From Jiangella aurantiaca (lineage in GTDB: Bacteria; Actinomycetota; Actinomycetes; Jiangellales; Jiangellaceae), in the NCBI RefSeq assembly GCF_004349105.1, contig NZ_SMLB01000054.1, forward strand, positions 1 to 42,959: DNA of 42,959 nucleotides, read 5' to 3'. The notes below the pieces were generated by a model. That model ran no database searches, was not told the DNA's origin, and saw nothing but the letters and a program-made list of their open reading frames with translations. Position numbers and translations under genes: made by a program. This document shows positions 16,324 through 22,507 of this stretch, piece after piece (positions within the stretch are counted from its first letter, which is position 1; each line of letters opens with the position of its first letter).

Positions 16324-17040
16324 TCAGGATAATGGCTGGGCGAGCGTGGCGAGGAGCGGCAGATGGTCGGAGCCGGCGCGGTCGAGCAGCTCCGCCCGCA
16401 CCGTCAGCGACGGCGACGCCACCACATAGTCGATCGGCTCGGCGGGCGATGCGGTCGGGTAGGACGCCTGCGCCGACTCCGGGCGCACCAGCACCGAGCC
16501 GTCCGCCGGGACCCACGACGCCGCCGGCGTGTTGAAGTCGCCGCACACGAGCCAGGGCGCGTCGAGGCCGCGGCTGAGCGACAGCAGGCGGTCCAGCGCG
16601 GCGGCACGGGCCGGGGCCGAGCGGCGGGGCAGGTGGGTGCTGCCGATCCAGAGGCCGCTTCCGCCGAGATCGAGCCGCACCAGCAGCACCGTCCGCGCCT
16701 CGGAAGACTCCGAGCCGTCGTACAAGCCTGGCGGCCAGCGCAACTGCCACTGCTGCACCGCCCGGATCGGCGCCTTGACCAGCAGCGCGTTGCCGTAGCC
16801 GCCGCGCGGGCCGGCGTCGTCGCCGTAGTGGACGGTGGGCGGGAAGACCCAGGCGAACCCGAGCCGGCCGGCCAGCTGGCCAAGCGTCGACGGGCCGCCC
16901 CACGGCTCGTCGACCTCGACCAGCGAGACGATCTGCGGGTCGGTCTCCTCGATCAGTGCGGCCACGGCGTCGGCGTTCGAGGCGTCGGCATCGTCGCACC
17001 AGGAGTGGATGTTCCAGTGCAGGATCCGGGTCTCCGGCAT
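16324..17040 (-). CDS. Endonuclease/exonuclease/phosphatase (EEP) family hydrolase
   Basis: Metal-dependent phosphoesterase, 238 residues. EEP motifs in order: HWNIHSW at 8-14, LVEVDE near 40 (metal-binding Glu), WIGSTHLPRR near 130, VCGDFNTP near 165 (Asp/Asn), and a terminal SDHLPLLATL near 225 (catalytic Asp-His). Substrates of the family range from DNA to phospholipids and nucleotides; no signal peptide is present, so a cytoplasmic role is likely. The ATG at 17040 follows a TAGCCT -10 box (17054-17049) by eight bases with no ribosome site, suggesting a leaderless transcript. Confidence 0.88.
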   Translation of the reverse strand: MPETRILHWNIHSWCDDADASNADAVAALIEETDPQIVSLVEVDEPWGGPSTLGQLAGRLGFAWVFPPTVHYGDDAGPRGGYGNALLVKAPIRAVQQWQLRWPPGLYDGSESSEARTVLLVRLDLGGSGLWIGSTHLPRRSAPARAAALDRLLSLSRGLDAPWLVCGDFNTPAASWVPADGSVLVRPESAQASYPTASPAEPIDYVVASPSLTVRAELLDRAGSDHLPLLATLAQPLS

Positions 17041-17054
17041 GGCTCGTCAGGCTA

Positions 17055-17621
17055 GACGATCCCCCGTCGCTCCGACGGGCAGGTCATCGGCCGGGGGTGC
17101 GGCGTTGGCCTCCCCCTGCCGCCCATTCTCTCTTGGCCGGGTGTCCACGTGGTGAGATTTCCCAGTGATCCGGAGGGCATCATGAGGTTGTCTCGAGCCT
17201 CAACACGCCTGCAATCGTGGTGAGGCTCGGGTAATCCTGGTGGTGTACGCGATCGTGGATGATCATCGCTGTCCACAGACAGCAGCGCCACACCGAACCA
17301 CGGCTGCGCGGGGTCGAGGTGTGCCCAGACTCCCCCCGTCCCCTGATAGCTGCCCGTTCTTAGACCGCGCAGCCGCGGGTCAAGCGGTCCTCGCCGGCGC
17401 GAAGCGCCCAACAGTCCGCTTGAGGCGCGGTTGCGCGGCTAAGACAATGCGCAGCAGGGGGACGGTGGACGTGGCAACCCCCGGCCGACGCGGCATCCCC
17501 GGCGAGCCGAACGCGACCGACCCACGGATCGGGCAGAAGAGCCTCATTTTGAGCCTGTCATCTCAGGAGATGGCGCGGCTGGTGGTGGCACACGAGGGAA
17601 GGAACCAGCCCAGTCGCATCG
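17055..17621. other. Long intergenic region, lower coding character, possible relic
   Basis: About 570 bases between two divergent genes. No intact gene is supported. It holds a 14-bp stem-loop (17194-17229) and a 16-base sequence at 17533-17548 that recurs at 32371-32386. A minus-strand frame at 17052-17411 contains a protein-like stretch (GTGGVWAHLDPAQPWFGVAL) without a start, conserved motif or stop that I recognise; it may be debris of a lost gene. Confidence 0.4.
17194..17229. terminator. 14-bp stem-loop, possible terminator of a lost gene
   Basis: Arms CGAGCCTCAACACG (17194-17207) and CGTGGTGAGGCTCG (17216-17229) pair in 13 of 14 positions around an 8-base loop. It stands between divergent promoters, not after any intact gene. 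Confidence 0.4.
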
Positions 17622-17627
17622 TAGATT
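17622..17627 (+). promoter_or_regulatory. -10 box TAGATT, leaderless start
   Basis: TAGATT is followed by six bases and then the GTG at 17634, with no ribosome site, so transcription probably begins at the start codon. Confidence 0.5.
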
Positions 17628-17633
17628 GGCGCT

Positions 17634-18611
17634 GTGACGCCCGACGGCCGCCTGATCCGCCTCGACGAGCTGCGCGAATGGGACGGCCCAGGCGAGCTGG
17701 TGGTGTTCCTCGGCGTGACGACGGCGGGCTCGCGCAGCCACGACGTGTTCCCCGGCTGGTCCGACGCACTGGGTCGGCCGGACTGGACGCTGCGCGGCAC
17801 CGACCTGCCCCTGACCGCGCCGGACGCGGCCTACGCCGAGCTCGTCGCCGCCGTCGCCGCTAACCCGCGGGTGGCCGGGGCTGTCGTCACCAGCCACAAG
17901 CTGCGGCTCCACCGGGCCGGCGCGGCGCTGTTCCGCCGCGCGGACGTCCTCGCCGGGCTCACCCATGAGGTGAACACACTGGTCCGCATCCGGGACGGCG
18001 TCGACGCGCACGCACGCGACCCGCTCGCGCTCGCCGCCGTCCTCCGCGGGTTCGACGAGGCCGGGCGCGCGGACGTCGTCGTGTACGGGGCCGGCGGCGC
18101 CGGGACGGCGCTGCTGCTGGCGCTGACCCTCGACGTCGAGGCGACCCTCGCCGCCGGCCGCCCCGTCCCCGCGGAGGGTGGGCCGCGCACCGTCACCGTC
18201 CTCGACACCGACGACGGCGCGCTCGCCGCGCTGCAGGCCACGGCCGAGCGGGGCGGGGTTCTGGACGACCGTCTCCGGCTGCTCGACGCCCCCGGCCCGG
18301 CGCCGCTCCCGGACGGCGCGCTCGTCGTCAACGCGACCGGGCTCGGCAAGGACCGGCCCGGCTCGCCGCTCCCGTCCGGCACCGTCCTGCCCCCGGCGGC
18401 GACAGCCTGGGACTTCAACTACCGCGGCGACCTGACGTTCCTCTCCGACGCCCGCGCGCAGGGCGCCACCGCCGTCGACGGGTGGGACTACTTCGTCGCG
18501 GGGTGGGGTGCGGCGCTGACGGCCATCGCCGGCGTGCCGCTGACCGACGACCTGCTGGCCGGTCTGGCCGCGGCGGCCGCGGCCCATCGGCCCGGCCGAC
18601 CTCGCTCCTGA
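17634..18611 (+). CDS. Shikimate dehydrogenase-like NAD(P)-dependent oxidoreductase
   Basis: AroE-superfamily protein of 325 residues, longer than typical AroE (about 275). Substrate domain: VVTSHKL near residue 85 keeps the catalytic Lys; EVNTLVR near 110 matches the ANTLV segment; the NTD motif of AroE is changed to ARD, which keeps the catalytic Asp. The Rossmann fold has GAGGAG near 150 and VVNATGLGKD near 235. The extended N-terminus and the changed motifs suggest a paralogue acting on quinate, shikimate or another polyol ring rather than the housekeeping enzyme; no other shikimate-pathway gene is near. GTG start set by the leaderless promoter. Confidence 0.75.
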   Translation: MTPDGRLIRLDELREWDGPGELVVFLGVTTAGSRSHDVFPGWSDALGRPDWTLRGTDLPLTAPDAAYAELVAAVAANPRVAGAVVTSHKLRLHRAGAALFRRADVLAGLTHEVNTLVRIRDGVDAHARDPLALAAVLRGFDEAGRADVVVYGAGGAGTALLLALTLDVEATLAAGRPVPAEGGPRTVTVLDTDDGALAALQATAERGGVLDDRLRLLDAPGPAPLPDGALVVNATGLGKDRPGSPLPSGTVLPPAATAWDFNYRGDLTFLSDARAQGATAVDGWDYFVAGWGAALTAIAGVPLTDDLLAGLAAAAAAHRPGRPRS

Positions 18612-18780
18612 CCGCTGGAGCACAGCCGACACGTCCAGGACGGCCTGCCACTCCTGCCGCGCCGGGTCGGCCACGCCGAGCGCGAGCCGTGACGGCGTAG
18701 GGTGGAGGCGTCCCGGAATCGCGACATCCCAGCCTCGAGGTGCCTGCCCGAGCGGGCCCACCTGTCGCGGAAGGAATGTC

Positions 18781-19128
18781 ATGGCCATCTTCCACCGCAA
18801 TGGCAATGGCCCTGAGGAGTCACTCACGGAGTGGCCGGCACCGGTCGGAGCCGGTGCGGCGCGTGCGGCACCGGCGGGACGCGGTCGCGCCGCCTGGTTC
18901 GCCGGCTTCGTCGCGGCGCTAGCCCTCACGATCCTGGTCGTGTTCGTACTGCAGAACACCCGCGACGTCGACCTCGCCTTCCTCTGGCTGGATGGGCGCG
19001 TTCCGCTGGCCCTGGCCCTGCTCGTCGCGGCGGCCTGTTCGGCTGTCTTCGTGACGCTGATCAGACGCGGAACTGCGCGACCATCGGGCACCGGTAGGCA
19101 TACCGGCCGCGCAACCCCACCCGGTTGA
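18781..19128 (+). CDS. LapA-like (DUF1049) small membrane protein
   Basis: Protein of 115 residues with two membrane spans: WFAGFVAALALTILVVFVLQN (about 39-59) ending in the QN-TRDV-DLAFLW motif typical of the LapA/DUF1049 domain, and PLALALLVAAACSAVFVTLI (about 72-92). Family members are envelope proteins, in E. coli tied to LPS assembly; the role in actinobacteria is not established. A GGAAGGA ribosome site precedes the ATG at 18781. The 3' end overlaps the convergent desaturase gene by 68 bases. Confidence 0.82.
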   Translation: MAIFHRNGNGPEESLTEWPAPVGAGAARAAPAGRGRAAWFAGFVAALALTILVVFVLQNTRDVDLAFLWLDGRVPLALALLVAAACSAVFVTLIRRGTARPSGTGRHTGRATPPG

Positions 19129-20218
19129 GATAACGGACGATCACGCGGTAGGCGCCGAAAAGGCTGGTCTCGGTGTAGCCGACCAGGTGCCGGGCGCAGT
19201 ACTCCCGCACGATGGGCTGTGCCCGGCGAAGATTCGGCCGGGGCATGCTCGGGAACAGGTGGTGCTCGATCTGGTAGTTGAGCCCGCCCATGAAGAAGTG
19301 GATCAGCCGGCCGCCGCGGATGTTGCGCGACGTCAGCACCTGACGGCGGAGGAAATCGACTCTTTCGTCCGGCGCGACGATGGCCATGCCGATGTGATTC
19401 GGCGCGAAGGAGGCACCGAGGAGCAGCCCGAACAGGGCCATCTGGACGCCGAAGAAGGCCGCGGCCTTGCCCGGCGGCAGGACCAGCAGCAGCACGGTGA
19501 TGTACCCGCCGAGACGAGCGGTGATGAACGCCGCTTCCCACCAGCGGTACTTGAGCGGTTGTCGCCGCACGATCGTCTGGATGCTCGCTACGTGCAGCGA
19601 GAGCCCTTCGAGCAGTAGCAGCGGGAAGAAGTAATAGCCCTGACGGGGCGTGAGTCGAGCGGCCAGGCCCCGCCGGGCCTGCGCGACGGCCGGGGTGAAC
19701 GCCAGGACGCCGGGCCCGACGTCAGGGTCCGCGCCCTCCTTGTTCGGGTTCGCGTGGTGACGGCTGTGCTTGGACTGCCACCAGCCGTAGCTGAGCCCCG
19801 TGAACAACCCGGAGAAGACCCGCGAGGTCCAGTCGTTCCACCGGTGCGAGGCGAAGACCTGGCGGTGGGCGCTGTCGTGCCCCAGGAAGCCGAACTGGAC
19901 CAGCACGACCGCGAGCGCGGCAGCGAGGAGCAACTGGAACCAGGAGTTGCCGAGGAACGCGAACGCCACCCAGATCCCCGCGAACGCCGTCACGGCCGCG
20001 GCGATCCTGGACCAGTAGTAGCCGTACCGCCGCCGCAGCAGTCCGGCGTCGCGGATCTGCCGCGCCAGCTCGGTGTACGTGCTGACGTGACGGGCACGCG
20101 CGGGGACGCGGGCCTCCACCGTGGCCGGCGGACCGGCTCCGTCCCGGGCCGGCGGACCGGCTCCGTCCCGGGCCGGCGGATCGGCTCGTCGTTGGCTGCG
20201 CAGTCGTTCAGTGGTCAT
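19061..20218 (-). CDS. Membrane acyl-lipid/acyl-CoA fatty acid desaturase
   Basis: Di-iron desaturase of 385 residues that introduces a double bond into fatty acyl chains at the membrane. The three histidine boxes are present: HDSAH at 114-118, HSRHH at 151-155 and QIEHH at 316-320. The Gln in the third box is typical of front-end (delta-5/6-like) and related bacterial desaturases, but no cytochrome b5 domain is fused. Hydrophobic spans flank the boxes. The N-terminal 40 residues contain a short tandem repeat (PPARDGAG twice) that mirrors a 24-bp DNA repeat. AGAAGGAG lies just before the ATG at 20218. Confidence 0.92.
   Translation of the reverse strand: MTTERLRSQRRADPPARDGAGPPARDGAGPPATVEARVPARARHVSTYTELARQIRDAGLLRRRYGYYWSRIAAAVTAFAGIWVAFAFLGNSWFQLLLAAALAVVLVQFGFLGHDSAHRQVFASHRWNDWTSRVFSGLFTGLSYGWWQSKHSRHHANPNKEGADPDVGPGVLAFTPAVAQARRGLAARLTPRQGYYFFPLLLLEGLSLHVASIQTIVRRQPLKYRWWEAAFITARLGGYITVLLLVLPPGKAAAFFGVQMALFGLLLGASFAPNHIGMAIVAPDERVDFLRRQVLTSRNIRGGRLIHFFMGGLNYQIEHHLFPSMPRPNLRRAQPIVREYCARHLVGYTETSLFGAYRVIVRYLNRVGLRGRYAYRCPMVAQFRV
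20123..20187. repeat. 24-bp tandem repeat, 2.7 copies, inside the desaturase N-terminus
   Basis: Exact copies at 20123-20146 and 20147-20170, then a partial copy with one change up to 20187. The unit is a multiple of three, so it lengthens the protein N-terminus by eight residues per copy without breaking the frame. Confidence 0.9.
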
Positions 20219-20488
20219 GTCGGCTCCTTCTGCTCGTGTGGGCGGCACGGGGCCGCCGGGCCGCCAGGCACTGCCGCGGACCCTGTCCCGGTCGTCGGGG
20301 AGGAACGTGAACGCGGTGAGCGCCGGCGATCGTGCGGCGGTCGCGACGATTCAGGTCATGGTGTGATCGCCGCCCGTATTCCGGCCTCAGCGGCTCATCT
20401 GTCCTGCCGGCGCCGCTGGACCCCGACGGGATCCATACCGTGCACCGATCTACTGCGATTACCCGGCTCGCCCGGAAGGCATGCGCCC

Positions 20489-21262
20489 TCAGCTCCGGCC
20501 GGTGACGAACCAGCCGGTGAGCTGCGCGGCGAGCTCGGTGTCGTCGATGCCGTGCCAGCCGCCGGGGAGCTCGCGGTGCTCGCCGGCGGGCAGCCGCGAC
20601 GCGACATCGCGGGCCGCGCCGCGCAGGTAGTCGTCGCTCCCGCTGCTGCTGAGCACGAGCACCGGCGTGTGCACCTCGGCGAGCAGTTCGGCCGTCATCG
20701 TCGCGGTGAGCTCGGCGTCGTAGAGCAGGGTGGGAGCCAGCGCCTCCAGGCCGGGCCAGGCCGGATGGGCGCGCAGCTGCTCGATCCACTCGTCCGGGAC
20801 GCCGACGGCACGGTTGAAGAACTCGACGGCGGCGCCACGCTCGCCACGGCCGATCAGCTCCCGCAGTCGACCGGTGAACTCCTCGTCGGCCGGCCGGCCG
20901 ACGATGAACGGCGGCTCGAGCAACGCCACCGTCCGGATCGGCAGCCCGGCGGCGGCCGCCCTCAGTGCCACGGCGGCGCCGGAGCTGAACCCGTAGACGT
21001 CCGCCTCGCCGCCGGCCAGCTCGATCACCGCTGCGAGGTCGTCGACCTCCCGCTCGGGCGCGTACGGCGCGGTGTCTCCGCTGTCGCCGCGGCCGCGCCG
21101 ATCGTAGGTGTGGACGGCGAACCGCTCTGACAGCGCCGGGATCGCACCGGCCATTGGACGCAGCCCGTCGAACGCGCCCGCGGGGTCGATCATGACGAGC
21201 GCCGGACCCTTCCCCGAGCGGCTGACGGCGATCGGCGTCCCGTCGGCGGATCGAGCCTGCAT
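20489..21262 (-). CDS. Alpha/beta-hydrolase fold enzyme
   Basis: Putative cytoplasmic esterase or similar hydrolase of 257 residues. The fold motifs are visible: DRRGRGDSGD near residue 57, nucleophile elbow YGFSSGAAVAL near 92 (Ser in G-F-S-S-G), an acidic residue in VLVLSSSGSDDYL near 210 and a His in GGWHGIDD near 240. The ATG at 21262 is preferred because AGAGAGGA stands eight bases before it; the ATG at 21271 would leave the ribosome site too close. It is divergent from a TetR gene with two operator-like palindromes between them, so it is the probable target of that repressor. Substrate unknown. Confidence 0.87.
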   Translation of the reverse strand: MQARSADGTPIAVSRSGKGPALVMIDPAGAFDGLRPMAGAIPALSERFAVHTYDRRGRGDSGDTAPYAPEREVDDLAAVIELAGGEADVYGFSSGAAVALRAAAAGLPIRTVALLEPPFIVGRPADEEFTGRLRELIGRGERGAAVEFFNRAVGVPDEWIEQLRAHPAWPGLEALAPTLLYDAELTATMTAELLAEVHTPVLVLSSSGSDDYLRGAARDVASRLPAGEHRELPGGWHGIDDTELAAQLTGWFVTGRS

Positions 21263-21281
21263 GTCGATCATCCTCTCTGGA

Positions 21282-21321
21282 TACTGAACTGTTCAGTACT
21301 CGCTCCAGTACTGTACAGTTC
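21282..21321. promoter_or_regulatory. Paired TetR-type operators
   Basis: TACTGAAC-T-GTTCAGTA (21282-21298) is a perfect 8-base-arm palindrome. A related site follows at 21307-21321, so that 21286-21300 and 21307-21321 also form a long inverted repeat with 14 of 15 matches around six bases. Both lie in the 64 bases between the hydrolase and the TetR start codons. Confidence 0.75.
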
Positions 21322-21326
21322 AGTTC

Positions 21327-21947
21327 ATGGATCGGGCAAGAGGCCGTGGCACACCGAAGGAGCCACTCATCCTCGACGCCGCCCGGACGGTGTTCCTGCA
21401 CCGGGGGTTCGGGGCGGCCGGCGTCGACGAGATCGCCGCGATCGCCGCCATCTCCAAGGTGACGTTGTACAAGTACTTCCCCAGCAAGGAGGCCTTGTTC
21501 GACGCCGTCATCCGGCGCGACATCCAGCGCGCCGAGCGGCTCTCCGACGACCACCTCGACACCCTCGCGGCGACCACGGACCTCCCCCGCGACCTCAAGG
21601 CGTTCGCGCGCGAGTTCGTCACCACCGTCACCGCGCCGGACCTGCTGCGGATGCGCCGCTTGGTCGCGGCCGAGGCCGAGCGGTTCCCCGACCTCGCCCG
21701 CACCTGGGACGAGCGCGGCCGGCGGCGCGGCCTCCAAACGCTGCGCCGGCTCTTCGGCGACCTCGCCGGGCGCGGACTGCTGGCCGGCGACATGGACGTC
21801 GCGGCCGAGCAGTTCCTCTGGCTGCTGCTGGCGGCGCCGTTCAACGAGTCGCTGTTCACCCCGGCGGCGACGCCCGCACCGCGCGACCTCGATGCCCACG
21901 CCGATACCGCCGTCGCGACGTTCCTCGCCGCATTCGGGCGGAAGTGA
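21327..21947 (+). CDS. TetR/AcrR-family transcriptional repressor
   Basis: Regulator of 206 residues. The N-terminal helix-turn-helix reads ILDAARTVFLHRGFGAAGVD ... ISKVTLYKYFPSKEALFDAV (residues about 15-65), a textbook TetR_N domain; the rest is helical and resembles the AefR/TetR_C ligand-binding type. The ATG at 21327 is directly next to its own operator, so autorepression together with control of the divergent alpha/beta hydrolase is expected. The ligand is unknown, plausibly a substrate or product of that hydrolase. Confidence 0.92.
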   Translation: MDRARGRGTPKEPLILDAARTVFLHRGFGAAGVDEIAAIAAISKVTLYKYFPSKEALFDAVIRRDIQRAERLSDDHLDTLAATTDLPRDLKAFAREFVTTVTAPDLLRMRRLVAAEAERFPDLARTWDERGRRRGLQTLRRLFGDLAGRGLLAGDMDVAAEQFLWLLLAAPFNESLFTPAATPAPRDLDAHADTAVATFLAAFGRK

Positions 21948-22040
21948 CCGGTTCCTCCCCGATGTGGTGGATTCGCTGGCCAGCCGGGCCAGTTGTCACT
22001 TACGGTCGAAATGACGCTGCCCGATGACGAGAGGACGACG

Positions 22041-22223
22041 ATGTCCGACCGCCACGCTCTGGCGCCGCTGCGCCGCTGGCTCATCGACTCCGGCACACCG
22101 GCCAAGCTCGCCGTCCTGCTGATCCTGGCCGTCCTGATGATCGCCACCTCGGTCGTTCTGCTCACCAGCACGACCGACGGCGGCGACTCCGGCCTGATCG
22201 AGATCGAGACCCCGGCCGGCTGA
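22041..22223 (+). CDS. Small single-span membrane protein
   Basis: Sixty residues: a cytoplasmic basic helix (LAPLRRWLIDSGTPAK), one span (LAVLLILAVLMIATSVVLL, about 24-42) and a short acidic outside tail. GAGAGGA precedes the ATG at 22041. No family recognised. Codon use is as in neighbouring genes, which supports it being real. Confidence 0.6.
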   Translation: MSDRHALAPLRRWLIDSGTPAKLAVLLILAVLMIATSVVLLTSTTDGGDSGLIEIETPAG

Positions 22224-22290
22224 CCGGCGTCGCCGCCGCACATGGTTGCGGCGGTCCCTCCTGGGTACGCGGTCCGTGGGAGGGATCTCG

Positions 22291-22506
22291 ATGGAACGAG
22301 GCAGTGACAAGCACGGCCCGCGCGCCGACGACGAGCTGAAGCACCAGCTCGACGGCACGATCCGCGGCAACCGCTCGAGCCGGGCCGAGGAGTGGCACGA
22401 CCCCGAACCGCCCGCCGATGACGATCCCGCCGCCACGGACCGCGCGGGCGTACCGACCGAAGTACCGGCCGAAGTGCCGGAGGACGAGACCGACACCGAC
22501 CGCTGA
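22291..22506 (+). CDS. Small acidic actinobacterial protein, conserved hypothetical
   Basis: A 71-residue, hydrophilic, highly charged and probably disordered protein. The opening (ERGSDKHGPRADDELK) and the segment SSRAEEWHDPEPP match a short protein I recognise as widespread in actinobacteria, of unknown function. GGAGGGAT stands before the ATG at 22291. It ends one base before the convergent rhamnosidase stop at 22508. Confidence 0.72.
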   Translation: MERGSDKHGPRADDELKHQLDGTIRGNRSSRAEEWHDPEPPADDDPAATDRAGVPTEVPAEVPEDETDTDR

Positions 22507-22507
22507 C

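Noticed and set aside
17052-17411. Minus-strand gene of 119 codons
   Set aside because: One stretch looks protein-like but there is no recognisable domain, no good ribosome site and the frame crosses the stem-loop and the promoter of the EEP hydrolase.
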